Shown one piece after another: positions 15,100-30,000 of a stretch of DNA of 64,000 bases. The translations under genes were made by a program, and so were the position numbers. This stretch comes from Megaustenia siamemsis (Eukaryota > Mollusca > Gastropoda > Stylommatophora > Ariophantidae). How positions within the stretch are numbered: position 1 is the stretch's first letter; every line of letters starts with the position of its first letter. Under the pieces are notes generated by a model that saw only the letters and a program-made list of their open reading frames with translations, was not told the DNA's origin and did not search any database. The stretch spans positions 84,613,015-84,677,014 of the forward strand of contig JAVIAB010000156.1 of assembly GCA_032433765.1 (NCBI GenBank), written 5' to 3'.

Positions 15100-18000
15100 A
15101 AGGGAACAGTCGAGTCTCGCTAGATGACACTTGTACGAGGAGGAGTTGAAAGGAGTAGTCGAGTCTCGCTAGATGACACTTGTTCGAGGAGGAGCTTAAG
15201 GGAACAGTCGAGTCTCGCTAGATGACACTTGTTCCAGGAGGAGCTTAAGGGAAAAGTCGAGTCTCGCTAGATGACACTTGCATGACGAGGAGCTTAAGGG
15301 AACAGTCAAGTCTCGCTAGATGACACTTGTACGAGGAGGAGCTTAAGGAAGCAGTCGAGTCTCGCTAGATGACACTTGTACGACGAGGAGCTTAAGGGAG
15401 CAGTCGAGTCCTGCTAGATGACACGTGTACAAGGAGGAGCTTAAGGGAACAGTCGAGCCTCGCTAGATGACACTTGTATAAGGAGGAGCTTAAGGGAACA
15501 GTCGAGTCTCGCTAGATGACACTTGTACGAGGAGGAGTTGAAGGGAGTAGTCGAGTCTCGCTAGATGACACTTGTTCGAGGAGGAGCTTAAGGGAACAGT
15601 CGAGTCTCGCTAGATGACACTTGTTCCAGGAGGAGCTTAAGGGAACAGTCGAGTCTCGCTAGATGACACTTGCATGACGAGGAGCTTAAGGGAACAGTCG
15701 AGTCTCGCTAGATGACACTTGTATAAGGAGGAGCTTAAGGGAACAGTCGAGCCTCGCTAGATGACACTTGTATAAGGAGGAGCTTAAGCGAACAGCCGAG
15801 TCTCGCTAGATGACACTTGTATAAGGAGGAGCTTAAGGGAACAGTCGAGTCTCGCTAGATGACACTTGTGCGAGGAGGAGCTTAAGGGAGCAGTCGAGTC
15901 TCGCTAGATGACACTAGTACGAGGAGGAGCTTAAGGGAGCAGTCGAGTCTCGCTAGATGACACTTGTACGAGGAAGAGCTTAAGGGAGCAGTCGAGCCTC
16001 GCTAGATGACACTTTTTCGAGGAGGAGCTTAAGGGAGCTGTCGAGTCTCGCTAGACGACACTAGTACGAGGAGGAGCTTAAGGGAACAGTCGAGTCTCGC
16101 TAGATGACACTTGTACGAGGAGGAGCTTAAGGGAACAGTCGAGTCTCGCTAGATGACACTAGTACGAGGAGGAGCTTAAGGGAGCAGTCGAGTCTCGCTA
16201 GATGACACTTGTACGAGGAGGAGCTTAAGGGAGCAGTCGAGTCCTCGCTAGATGACACTTGTACGAGGAGGAGCTTAGGGAACAGTCGAGCCTCGCTAGA
16301 TGACACTTGTATAAGGAGGAGCTTAAGGGAACAGTCGAGTCTCGCTAGATGACACTTGTACGAGGAGGAGTTGAAGGGAGTAGTCGAGTCTCGCTAGATG
16401 ACACTTGTTCGAGGAGGAGCTTAAGGGAACAGTCGAGTCTCGCTAGATGACACTTGTTCGAGGAGGAGCTTAAGGGAACAGTCGAGTCTCGCTAGATGAC
16501 ACTTGCATGACGAGGAGCTTAAGGGAACAGTCGAGTCTCGCTAGATGACACTTGTATAAGGAGGAGCTTAAGGGAACAGTCGAGCCTCGCTAGAATCACT
16601 TGTATAGGAGGAGCTTAAGCGAACAGCCGAGTCTCGCTAGATGACACTTGTATAAGGAGGAGCTTAAGGGAACAGTCGAGTCTCGCTAGATGACACTTGT
16701 GCGAGGAGGAGCTTAAGGGAGCAGTCGAGTCTCGCTAGATGACACTAGTACGAGGAGGAGCTTAAGGGAGTAGTCGAGTCTCGCTAGATGACACTTGTTC
16801 GAGGAGGAGCTTAAGGGAACAGTCGAGTCTCGCTAGATGACACTTGTTCCAGGAGGAGCTTAAGGGAACAGTCGAGTCTCGCTAGATGACACTTGCATGA
16901 CGAGGAGCTTAAGGGAACAGTCGAGTCTCGCTAGATGACACTTGTACGAGGAGGAGCTTAAGGAAGCAGTCGAGTCTCGCTAGATGACACTTGTACGACG
17001 AGGAGCTTAAGGGAGCAGTCGAGTCCTGCTAGATGACACGTGTACGAGGAGGAGCTTAAGGGAACAGTCGAGCCTCGCTAGATGACACTTGTATAAGGAG
17101 GAGCTTAAGGGAACAGTCGAGTCTCGCTAGATGACACTTGTACGAGGAGGAGTTTAAGGGAGTAGTCGAGTCTCGCTAGATGACACTTGTTCGAGGAGGA
17201 GCTTAAGGGAACAGTCGAGTCTCGCTAGATGACACTTGTTCCAGGAGGAGCTTAAGGGAACAGTCGAGTCTCGCTAGATGACACTTGCATGACGAGGAGC
17301 TTAAGGGAACAGTCGAGTCTCGCTAGATGACACTTGTATAAGGAGGAGCTTAAGGGAACAGTCGAGCCTCGCTAGATGACACTTGTATAAGGAGGAGCTT
17401 AAGCGAACAGCCGAGTCCCGCTAGATGACACTTGTATAAGGAGGAGCTTAAGGGAACAGTCGAGTCTCGCTAGATGACACTTGTGCGAGGAGGAGCTTAA
17501 GGGAGCAGTCGAGTCTCGCTAGATGACACTAGTACGAGGAGGAGCTTAAGGGAGCAGTCGAGTCTCGCTAGATGACACTTGTACGAGGAAGAGCTTAAGG
17601 GAGCAGTCGAGTCTCGCTAGATGACACTTTTCGAGGAGGAGCTTAAGGGAGCTGTCGAGTCTCGCTAGACGACACTAGTACGAGGAGGAGCTTAAGGGAA
17701 CAGTCGAGTCTCGCTAGATGACACTTGTACGAGGAGGAGCTTAAGGGAACAGTCGAGTCTCGCTAGATGACACTAGTACGAGGAGGAGCTTAAGGGAGCA
17801 GTCGAGTCTCGCTAGATGACACTTGTACGAGGAGGAGCTTAAGGGAGCAGTCGAGTCTCGCTAGATGACACTTGTACGAGGAGGAGCTTAAGGGAGTAGT
17901 CGAGTCTCGCTAGATGACACTTGTTTCTAGGAGGAGCTTAAGGGAACAGTCGAGTCTCGCTAGATGACACTTGTTCGAGGAGGAGCTTAAGGGAACAGTC

Positions 18001-21000
18001 GAGTCTCGCTAGATGACACTTGTTCCAGGAGGAGCTTAAGGGAACAGTCGAGTCTCGCTAGATGACACTTGCATGACGAGGAGCTTAAGGGAACAGTCGA
18101 GTCTCGCTAGATGACACTTGTATAAGGAGGAGCTTAAGGGAACAGTCGAGCCTCGCTAGATGACACTTGTATAAGGAGGAGCTTAAGCGAACAGCGAGTC
18201 TCGCTAGATGACACTTGTATAAGGAGGAGCTTAAGGGAACAGTCGAGTCTCGCTAGATGACACTTGTGCGAGGAGGAGCTTAAGGGAGCAGTCGAGTCTC
18301 GCTAGATGACACTAGTACGAGGAGGAGCTTAAGGGAGTAGTCGAGTCTCGCTAGATGACACTTGTTCGAGGAGGAGCTTAAGGGAACAGTCGAGTCTCGC
18401 TAGATGACACTTGTTCCAGGAGGAGCTTAAGGGAACAGTCGAGTCTCGCTAGATGACACTTGCATGAGGAGGAGCTTAAGGGAACAGTCGAGTCTCGCTA
18501 GATGACACTTGTACGAGGAGGAGCTTAAGGAAGCAGTCGAGTCTCGCTAGATGACACTTGTACGACGAGGAGCTTAAGGGAGCAGTCGAGTCTGCTAGAT
18601 GACACGTGTACGAGGAGGAGCTTAAGGGAACAGTCGAGCCTCGCTAGATGACACTTGTATAAGGAGGAGCTTAAGGGAACAGTCGAGTCTCGCTAGATGA
18701 CACTTGTACGAGGAGGAGTTGAAGGGAGTAGTCGAGTCTCGCTAGATGACACTTGTTCGAGGAGGAGCTTAAGGGAACAGTCGAGTCTCGCTAGATGACA
18801 CTTGTATAAGGAGGAGCTTAAGGGAACAGTCGAGCCTCGCTAGATGACACTTGTATAAGGAGGAGCTTAAGGAACAGCCGAGTCTCGCTAGATGACACTT
18901 GTATAAGGAGGAGCTTAAGGGAACAGTCGAGTCTCGCTAGATGACACTTGTGCGAGGAGGAGCTTAAGGGAGCAGTCGAGTCTCGCTAGATGACACTAGT
19001 ACGAGGAGGAGCTTAAGGGAGCAGTCGAGTCTCGCTAGATGACACTTGTACGAGGAAGAGCTTAAGGGAGCAGTCGAGTCTCGCTAGATGACACTTTTCG
19101 AGGAGGAGCTTAAGGGAGCTGTCGAGTCTCGCTAGACGACACTAGTACGAGGAGGAGCTTAAGGGAACAGTCGAGTCTCGCTAGATGACACTTGTACGAG
19201 GAGGAGCTTAAGGGAACAGTCGAGTCTCGCTAGATGACACTTGTACGAGGAGGAGCTTAAGGGAGCAGTCGAGTCTCGCTAGATGACACTTGTACGAGGA
19301 GGAGCTTAAGGGAACAGTCGAGTCTCGCTAGATGACACTAGTACGAGGAGGAGCTAAAGGGAGCAGTCGAGTCTCGCTAGATGACACTTGTACGAGGAGG
19401 AGCTTAAGGGAGCAGTCGAGTCTCGCTAGATGACACTTGTACGAGGAGGAGTTGAAGGGAGTAGTCGAGTCTCGCTAGATGACACTTGTTCGAGGAGGAG
19501 CTTAAGGGAACAGTCGAGTCTCGCTAGATGACACTTGTTCCAGGAGGAGCTTAAGGGAACAGTCGAGTCTCGCTAGATGACACTTGCATGACGAGGAGCT
19601 TAAGGGAGCAGTCGAGCCTCGCTAGATGACACTTGTAAAAGGAGGAGCTTAAGGGAACAGTCGAGTCTCGCTAGATGACACTTGTTCGAGGAGGAGCTTA
19701 AGGGAACAGTCGAGTCTCGCTAGATGACACTTGTTCCAGGAGGAGCTTAAGGGAACAGTCGAGTCTCGCTAGATGACACTTGCATGAGGAGGAGCTTAAG
19801 GGAACAGTCGAGTCTCGCTAGATGACACTTGTATAAGGAGGAGCTTAAGGGAACAGTCGAGCCTCGCTAGATGACACTTGTATAAGGAGGAGCTTAAGCG
19901 AACAGCCGAGTCTCGCTAGATGACACTTGTATAAGGAGGAGCTTAAGGGAACAGTCGAGTCTCGCTAGATGACACTTGTGCGAGAAGGAGCTTAAGGGAG
20001 CAGTCGAGTCTCGCTAGATGACACTAGTACGAGGAGGAGCTTAAGGGAGTAGTCGAGTCTCGCTAGATGACACTTGTTCGAGGAGGAGCTTAAGGGAACA
20101 GTCGAGTCTCGCTAGATGACACTTGTTCCAGGAGGAGCTTAAGGGAACAGTCGAGTCTCGCTAGATGACACTTGCATGACGAGGAGCTTAAGGGAACAGT
20201 CGAGTCTCGCTAGATGACACTTGTACGAGGAGGAGCTTAAGGAAGCAGTCGAGTCTCGCTAGATGACACTTGTTCGACGAGGAGCTTAAGGGAGCAGTCG
20301 AGTCCTGCTAGATGACATGTGTACGAGGAGGAGCTTAAGGGAACAGTCGAGCCTCGCTAGATGACACTTGTATAAGGAGGAGCTTAAGGGAACAGTCGAG
20401 TCTCGCTAGATGACACTTGTACGAGGAGGAGTTGAAGGGAGTAGTCGAGTCTCGCTAGATGACACTTGTTCGAGGAGGAGCTTAAGGGAACAGTCGAGTC
20501 TCGCTAGATGACACTTGTTCCAGGAGGAGCTTAAGGGAACAGTCGAGTCTCGCTAGATGACACTTGCATGACGAGGAGCTTAAGGGAACAGTCGAGTCTC
20601 GCTAGATGACACTTGTATAAGGAGGAGCTTAAGGGAACAGTCGAGCCTCGCTAGATGACACTTGTATAAGGAGGAGCTTAAGCGAACAGCCGAGTCTCGC
20701 TAGATGACACTTGTATAAGGAGGAGCTTAAGGGAACAGTCGAGTCTCGCTAGATGACACTTGTGCGAGGAGGAGCTTAAGGGAGCAGTCGAGTCTCGCTA
20801 GATGACACTAGTACGAGGAGGAGCTTAAGGGAGCAGTCGAGTCTCGCTAGATGACACTTGTACGAGGAGGAGCTTAAGGGAGCAGTCGAGTCTCGCTAGA
20901 TGACACTTTTTCGAGGAGGAGCTTAAGGAGCAGTCGAGTCTCGCTAGATGACACTTGTACGAGGAGGAGCTTAAGGGAACAGTCGAGTCTCGCTAGATGA

Positions 21001-24000
21001 CACTTGTACGAGGAGGAGCTTAAGGGAACAGTCGAGTCTCGCTAGATGACACTAGTACGAGGAGGAGCTTAAGGGAACAGTCGAGTCTCGCTAGATGACA
21101 CTTGTACGAGGAGGAGCTTAAGGGAGTAGTCGAGTCTCGCTAGATGACACTTGTTCGAGGAGGAGCTTAAGGGAACAGTCGAGTCTCGCTAGATGACACT
21201 TGTTTCAGGAGGAGCTTAAGGGAACAGTCGAGTCTCGCTAGATGACACTTGCATGACGAGGAGCTTAAGGGAGCAGTCGAGTCTCGCTAGATGACACTTG
21301 TACGAGGAGGAGCTTAAGGGAGCAGTCGAGTCTCGCTAGATGACACTTGTTCGAGGAGGAGCTTAAGGGAACAGTCGAGTCTCGCTAGATGACACTTGTA
21401 CGAGGAGGAGCTTAAGGGAACAGTCGAGTCTCGCTAGATGACACTTGTACGAGGAGGAGCTTAAGGGAACAGTCGAGTCTCGCTAGATGACACTAGTACG
21501 AGGAGGAGCTTAAGGGAGCAGTCGAGTCTCGCTAGATGACACTTGTACGAGGAGGAGCTTAAGGGAGCAGTCGAGTCTCGCTAGATGACACTTGTACGAG
21601 GAGGAGCTTAAGGGAACAGTCGAGCCTCGCTAGATGACACTTGTATAAGGAGGAGCTTAAGGGAACAGTCGAGTCTCGCTAGATGACACTTGTACGAGGA
21701 GGAGCTTAAGGGAGTAGTCGAGTCTCGCTAGATGACACTTGTTCGAGGAGGAGCTTAAGGGAACAGTCGAGTCTCGCTAGATGACACTTGTTCGAGGAGG
21801 AGCTTAAGGGAACAGTCGAGTCTCGCTAGATGACACTTGCATGACGAGGAGCTTAAGGGAACAGTCGAGTCTCGCTAGATGACACTTGTATAAGGAGGAG
21901 CTTAAGGGAACAGTCGAGCCTCGCTAGAATCACTTGTATAAGGAGGAGCTTAAGGGAACAGTCGAGTCTCGCTAGATGACACTTGTTAGGAGGAGCTTAA
22001 GGGAACAGTCGAGTCTCGCTAGATGACACTAGTACGAGGAGGAGCTTAAGGGAGCAGTCGAGTCTCGCTAGATGACACTTGTACGAGGAGGAGCTTAAGG
22101 GAGCAGTCGAGTCTGCTAGATGACACGTGTACGAGGAGGAGCTTAAGGGAACAGTCGAGTCTCGCTAGATGACACTTGTATAAGGAGGAGCTTAAGGGAA
22201 CAGTCGAGTCTCGCTAGATGACACTTGTACGAGGAGGAGTTAAGGGAGTAGTCGAGTCTCGCTAGATGACACTTGTTCGAGGAGGAGCTTAAGGGAACAG
22301 TCGAGTCTCGCTAGATGACACTTGTTCCAGGAGGAGCTTAAGGGAACAGTCGAGTCTCGCTAGATGACACTTGCATGACGAGGAGCTTAAGGGAACAGTC
22401 GAGTCTCGCTAGATGACACTTGTATAAGGAGGAGCTTAAGGGAACAGTCGAGCCTCGCTAGATCACTTGTATAAGGAGGAGCTTAAGCGAACAGCCGAGT
22501 CTCGCTAGATGACACTTGTTAAGGAGGAGCTTAAGGGAACAGTCGAGTCTCGCTAGATGACACTTGTGCGAGGAGGAGCTTAAGGGAGCAGTCGAGTCTC
22601 GCTAGATGACACTAGTACGAGGAGGAGCTTAAGGGAGTAGTCGAGTCTCGCTAGATGACACTTGTTCGAGGAGGAGCTTAAGGGAACAGTCGAGTCTCGC
22701 TAGATGACACTTGTTCCAGGAGGAGCTTAAGGGAACAGTCGAGTCTCGCTAGATGACACTTGCATGACGAGGAGCTTAAGGGAACAGTCGAGTCTCGCTA
22801 GATGACACTTGTACGAGGAGGAGCTTAAGGAAGCAGTCGAGTCTCGCTAGATGACACTTGTACGACGAGGAGCTTAAGGGAGCAGTCGAGTCCTGCTAGA
22901 TGACACTTGTACGAGGAGGAGCTTAAGGGAACAGTCGAGTCTCGCTAGATGACACTTGTATAAGGAGGAGCTTAAGGGAACAGTCGAGTCTCGCTAGATG
23001 ACACTTGTTCGAGGAGGAGCTTAAGGGAACAGTCGAGTCTCGCTAGATGACACTTGTTCCAGGAGGAGCTTAAGGGAACAGTCGAGTCTCGCTAGATGAC
23101 ACTTGCATGACGAGGAGCTTAAGGGAACAGTCGAGTCTCGCTAGATGACACTTGTATAAGGAGGAGCTTAAGGGAACAGTCGAGCCTCGCTAGATGACAC
23201 TTGTATAAGGAGGAGCTTAAGCGAACAGTCGAGTCTCGCTAGATGACACTTGTATAAGGAGGAGCTTAAGGGAACAGTCGAGTCTCGCTAGATGACACTT
23301 GTGCGAGGAGGAGCTTAAGGGAGCAGTCGAGTCTCGCTAGATGACACTAGTACGAGGAGGAGCTTAAGGGACAGTCGAGTCTCGCTAGATGACACTTGTA
23401 CGAGGAAGAGCTTAAGGGAGCAGTCGAGTCTCGCTAGATGACACTTTTTCGAGGAGGAGCTTAAGGGAGCTGTCGAGTCTCGCTAGATGACACTAGTACG
23501 AGGAGGAGCTTAAGGAAACAGTCGAGTCTCGCTAGATGACACTTGTACGAGGAGGAGCTTAAGGGAACAGTCGAGTCTCGCTAGATGACACTAGTACGAG
23601 GAGGAGCTTAAGGGAGCAGTCGAGTCTCGCTAGATGACACTTGTACGAGGAGGAGCTTAAGGGAACAGTCGAGTCTCGCTAGATGACACTAGTACGAGGA
23701 GGAGCTTAAGGGAGCAGTCGAGTCTCGCTAGATGACACTTGTACGAGGAGGAGCTTAAGGGAGCAGTCGAGTCTCGCTAGATGACACTTGTACGAGGAGG
23801 AGTTGAAGGGAGTAGTCGAGTCTCGCTAGATGACACTTGTTCGAGGAGGAGCTTAAGGGAACAGTCGAGTCTCGCTAGATGACACTTGTTCCAGGAGGAG
23901 CTTAAGGGAACAGTCGAGTCTCGCTAGATGACACTTGCATGACGAGGAGCTTAAGGGAGCAGTCGAGCCTCGCTAGATGACACTTGTAAAAGGAGGAGCT

Positions 24001-27000
24001 TAAGGGAACAGTCGAGCCTCGCTAGATGACACTTGTTCGAGGAGGAGCTTAAGGGAACAGTCGAGTCTCGCTAGATGACACTTGTTCCAGGAGGAGCTTA
24101 AGGGAACAGTCGAGTCTCGCTAGATGACACTTGCATGACGAGGAGCTTAAGGGAACAGTCGAGTCTCGCTAGATGACACTTGTATAAGGAGGAGCTTAAG
24201 GGAACAGTCGAGCCTCGCTAGATGACACTTGTATAAGGAGGAGCTTAAGCGAACAGCCGAGTCTCGCTAGATGACACTTGTATAGGAGGAGCTTAAGGGA
24301 ACAGTCGAGTCTCGCTAGATGACACTTGTGCGAGAAGGAGCTTAAGGGAGCAGTCGAGTCTCGCTAGATGACACTTGTACGAGGAGGAGCTTAAGGGAGT
24401 AGTCGAGTCTCGCTAGATGACACTTGTTCGAGGAGGAGCTTAAGGGAACAGTCGAGTCTCGCTAGATGACACTTGTTCCAGGAGGAGCTTAAGGGAACAG
24501 TCGAGTCTCGCTAGATGACACTTGCATGACGAGGAGCTTAAGGGAACAGTCGAGTCTCGCTAGATGACACTTGTACGAGGAGGAGCTTAAGGAAGCAGTC
24601 GAGTCTCGCTAGATGACACTTGTACGACGAGGAGCTTAAGGGAGCAGTCGAGTCCTGCTAGATGACACTTGTACGAGGAGGAGCTTAAGGGAACAGTCGA
24701 GCCTCGCTAGATGACACTTGTATAAGGAGGAGCTTAAGGGAACAGTCGAGTCTCGCTAGATGACACTTGTACGAGGAGGAGTTAAGGGAGTAGTCGAGTC
24801 TCGCTAGATGACACTTGTTCGAGGAGGAGCTTAAGGGAGCAGTCGAGTCTCGCTAGATGACACTTTTCGAGGAGGAGCTTAAGGGAGCAGTCGAGTCTCG
24901 CTAGATGACACTTGTAAGAGGAGGAGCTTAAGGGAACAGTCGAGTCTCGCTAGATGACACTTGTACGAGGAGGAGCTTAAGGGAACAGTCGAGTCTCGCT
25001 AGATGACACTAGTACGAGGAGGAGCTTAAGGGAGCAGTCGAGTCTCGCTAGATGACACTTGTACGAGGAGGAGCTTAAGGAACAGTCGAGTCTCGCTAGA
25101 TGACACTAGTACGAGGAGGAGCTTAAGGGAGCAGTCGAGTCTCGCTAGATGACACTTGTACGAGGAGGAGCTTAAGGGAGCAGTCGAGTCTCGCTAGATG
25201 ACACTTGTACGAGGAGGAGTTGAAGGGAGTAGTCGAGTCTCGCTAGATGACACTTGTTCGAGGAGGAGCTTAAGGGAACAGTCGAGTCTCGCTAGATGAC
25301 ACTTGTTCCGAGGAGGAGCTTAAGGGAACAGTCGAGTCTCGCTAGATGACACTTGCATGACGAGGAGCTTAAGGGAGCAGTCGAGTCTCGCTAGATGACA
25401 CTTGTAAAAGGAGGAGCTTAAGGGAACAGTCGAGCCTCGCTAGATGACACTTGTTCGAGGAGGAGCTTAAGGGAACAGTCGAGTCTCGCTAGATGACACT
25501 TGTTCCAGGAGGAGCTTAAGGGAACAGTCGAGTCTCGCTAGATGACACTTGCATGACGAGGAGCTTAAGGGAACAGTCGAGTCTCGCTAGATGACACTTG
25601 TATAAGGAGGAGCTTAAGGGAACAGTCGAGCCTCGCTAGATGACACTTGTATAAGGAGGAGCTTAAGCGAACAGCGAGTCTCGCTAGATGACACTTGTAT
25701 AAGGAGGAGCTTAAGGGAACAGTCGAGTCTCGCTAGATGACACTTGTGCGAGAAGGAGCTTAAGGGAGCAGTCGAGTCTCGCTAGATGACACTAGTACGA
25801 GGAGGAGCTTAAGGGAGCAGTCGAGTCTCGCTAGATGACACTTGTTCGAGGAGGAGCTTAAGGGAACAGTCGAGTCTCGCTAGATGACACTTGTTCCAGG
25901 AGGAGCTTAAGGGAACAGTCGAGTCTCGCTAGATGACACTTGTATGACGAGGAGCTTAAGGGAACAGTCGAGTCTCGCTAGATGACACTTGTACGAGGAG
26001 GAGCTTAAGGAAGCAGTCGAGTCTCGCTAGATGACACTTGTTCGAGGAGGAGCTTAAGGGAGCAGTCGAGTCCTGCTAGATGACACGTGTACGAGGAGGA
26101 GCTTAAGGGAACAGTCGAGCCTCGCTAGATGACACTTGTATAAGGAGGAGCTTAAGGGAACAGTCGAGTCTCGCTAGATGACACTTGTACGAGGAGGAGT
26201 TGAAGGGAGTAGTCGAGTCTCGCTAGATGACACTTGTTCGAGGAGGAGCTTAAGGGAACAGTCGAGTCTCGCTAGATGACACTTGTTCCAGGAGGAGCTT
26301 AAGGGAACAGTCGAGTCTCGCTAGATGACACTTGCATGACGAGGAGCTTAAGGGAACAGTCGAGTCTCGCTAGATGACACTTGTATAAGGAGGAGCTTAA
26401 GGAACAGTCGAGCCTCGCTAGATGACACTTGTATAAGGAGGAGCTTAAGCGAACAGCCGAGTCTCGCTAGATGACACTTGTATAAGGAGGAGCTTAAGGG
26501 AACAGTCGAGTCTCGCTAGATGACACTTGTGCGAGGAGGAGCTTAAGGGAGCAGTCGAGTCTCGCTAGATGACACTAGTACGAGGAGGAGCTTAAGGGAG
26601 CAGTCGAGTCTCGCTAGATGACACTTGTACGAGGAAGAGCTTAAGGGAGCAGTCGAGTCTCGCTAGATGACACTTTTTCGAGGAGGAGCTTAAGGGAGCT
26701 GTCGAGTCTCGCTAGACGACACTAGTACGAGGAGGAGCTTAAGGGAACAGTCGAGTCTCGCTAGATGACACTTGTACGAGGAGGAGCTTAAGGGAACAGT
26801 CGAGTCTCGCTAGATGACACTAGTACGAGGAGGAGCTTAAGGGAACAGTCGAGTCTCGCTAGATGACACTTGTACGAGGAGGAGTTGAAGGGAGTAGTCG
26901 AGTCTCGCTAGATGACACTTGTTCGAGGAGGAGCTTAAGGGAACAGTCGAGTCTCGCTAGATGACACTTGTTCAGGAGGAGCTTAAGGGAACAGTCGAGT

Positions 27001-30000
27001 CTCGCTAGATGACACTTGCATGACGAGGAGCTTAAGGGAACAGTCGAGTCTCGCTAGATGACACTTGTATAAGGAGGAGCTTAAGGGAACAGTCGAGTCT
27101 CGCTAGATGACACTTGTATAAGGAGGAGCTTAAGGGAACAGTCGAGTCTCGCTAGATGACACTTGTATAAGGAGGAGCTTAAGGGAACAGTCGAGTCTCG
27201 CTAGATGACACTTGTGCGAGGAGGAGCTTAAGGGAGCAGTCGAGTCTCGCTAGATGACACTAGTACGAGGAGGAGCTTAAGGGAGCAGTCGAGTCTCGCT
27301 AGATGACACTTGTACGAGGAGGAGCTTAAGGGAGCAGTCGAGTCTCGCTAGATGACACTTTTACGAGGAGGAGCTTAAGGGAGCAGTCGAGTCTCGCTAG
27401 ATGACACTAGTACGAGGAGGAGCTTAAGGGAACAGTCGAGTCTCGCTAGATGACACTTGTACGAGGAGGAGCTTAAGGGAACAGTCGAGTCTCGCTAGAT
27501 GACACTAGTACGAGGAGGAGCTTAAGGGAGCAGTCGAGTCTCGCTAGATGACACTTGTACGAGGAGGAGCTTAAGGAAGCAGTCGAGTCTCGCTAGATGA
27601 CACTTGTACGAGGAGGAGCTTAAGGGAGCAGTCGAGTCTCGCTAGATGACACTTGTACGAGGAGGAGCTTAAGGGAACAGTCGAGTCTCGCTAGATGACA
27701 CTTGTATAGGAGGAGCTTAAGGGAACAGTCGAGTCTCGCTAGATGACACTTGTACGAGGAGGAGTTAAGGGAGTAGTCGAGTCTCGCTAGATGACACTTG
27801 TTCGAGGAGGAGCTTAAGGGAGCAGTCGAGTCTCGCTAGATGACACTTGTACGAGGAGGAGCTTAAGGGAGCAGTCGAGTCTCGCTAGATGACACTTGTA
27901 CGAGGAGGAGCTTAAGGGAACAGTCGAGTCTCGCTAGATGACACTTGTACGAGGAGGAGCTTAAGGGAACAGTCGAGTCTCGCTAGATGACACTTGTACG
28001 AGGAGGAGCTTAAGGGAACAGTCGAGTCTCGCTAGATGACACTTGTACGAGGAGGAGCTTAAGGGAACAGTCGAGTCTCGCTAGATGACACTAGTACGAG
28101 GAGGAGCTTAAGGGAGCAGTCGAGTCTCGCTAGATGACACTTGTACGAGGAGGAGCTTAAGGGAGCAGTCGAGTCTCGCTAGATGACACTTGTACGAGGA
28201 GGAGCTTAAGGGAGCAGTCGAGTCTCGCTAGATGACACTTGTTCGAGGAGGAGCTTAAGGGAACAGTCGAGTCTCGCTAGATGACACTTGTACGAGGAGG
28301 AGCTTAAGGGAACAGTCGAGTCTCGCTAGATGACACTTGTACGAGGAGGAGCTTAAGGGAGCAGTCGAGCCTCGCTAGATGACACTTGTAAAAGGAGGAG
28401 CTTAAGGGAACAGTCGAGTCTCGCTAGATGACACTTGTTCGAGGAGGAGCTTAAGGGAACAGTCGAGTCTCGCTAGATGACACTTGTTCGAGGAGGAGCT
28501 TAAGGAACAGTCGAGTCTCGCTAGATGACACTTGCATGACGAGGAGCTTAAGGGAACAGTCGAGTCTCGCTAGATGACACTTGTATAAGGAGGAGCTTAA
28601 GGGAACAGTCGAGCCTCGCTAGATGACACTTGTATAAGGAGGAGCTTAAGCGAACAGTCGAGTCTCGCTAGATGACACTTGTATAAGGAGGAGCTTAAGG
28701 GAACAGTCGAGTCTCGCTAGATGACACTTGTGCGAGAAGGAGCTTAAGGGAGCAGTCGAGTCTCGCTAGATGACACTAGTACGAGGAGGAGCTTAAGGGA
28801 GTAGTCGAGTCTCGCTAGATGACACTTGTTCGAGGAGGAGCTTAAGGAACAGTCGAGTCTCGCTAGATGACACTTGTTCCAGGAGGAGCTTAAGGGAACA
28901 GTCGAGTCTCGCTAGATGACACTTGCATGACGAGGAGCTTAAGGGAACAGTCGAGTCTCGCTAGATGACACTTGTACGAGGAGGAGCTTAAGGAAGCAGT
29001 CGAGTCTCGCTAGATGACACTTGTACGACGAGGAGCTTAAGGGAGCAGTCGAGTCCTGCTAGATGACACGTGTACGAGGAGGAGCTTAAGGGAACAGTCG
29101 AGCCTCGCTAGATGACACTTGTATAAGGAGGAGCTTAAGGAACAGTCGAGTCTCGCTAGATGACACTTGTACGAGGAGGAGTTGAAGGGAGTAGTCGAGT
29201 CTCGCTAGATGACACTTGTTCGAGGAGGAGCTTAAGGGAACAGTCGAGTCTCGCTAGATGACACTTGTTCCAGGAGGAGCTTAAGGGAACAGTCGAGTCT
29301 CGCTAGATGACACTTGCATGACGAGGAGCTTAAGGGAACAGTCGAGTCTCGCTAGATGACACTTGTATAAGGAGGAGCTTAAGGGAACAGTCGAGCCTCG
29401 CTAGATGACACTTGTATAAGGAGGAGCTTAAGCGAACAGCCGAGTCTCGCTAGATGACACTTGTATAAGGAGGAGCTTAAGGGAACAGTCGAGTCTCGCT
29501 AGATGACACTTGTGCGAGGAGGAGCTTAAGGGAGCAGTCGAGTCTCGCTAGATGACACTAGTACGAGGAGGAGCTTAAGGGAGCAGTCGAGTCTCGCTAG
29601 ATGACACTTGTACGAGGAAGAGCTTAAGGGAGCAGTCGAGTCTCGCTAGATGACACTTTTTCGAGGAGGAGCTTAAGGGAGCTGTCGAGTCTCGCTAGAC
29701 GACACTAGTACGAGGAGGAGCTTAAGGGAACAGTCGAGTCTCGCTAGATGACACTTGTACGAGGAGGAGCTTAAGGGAACAGTCGAGTCTCGCTAGATGA
29801 CACTGTACGAGGAGGAGCTTAAGGGAACAGTCGAGTCTCGCTAGATGACACTTGTACGAGGAGGAGTTGAAGGGAGTAGTCGAGTCTCGCTAGATGACAC
29901 TTGTTCGAGGAGGAGCTTAAGGGAACAGTCGAGTCTCGCTAGATGACACTTGTTTCAGGAGGAGCTTAAGGGAACAGTCGAGTCTCGCTAGATGACACTT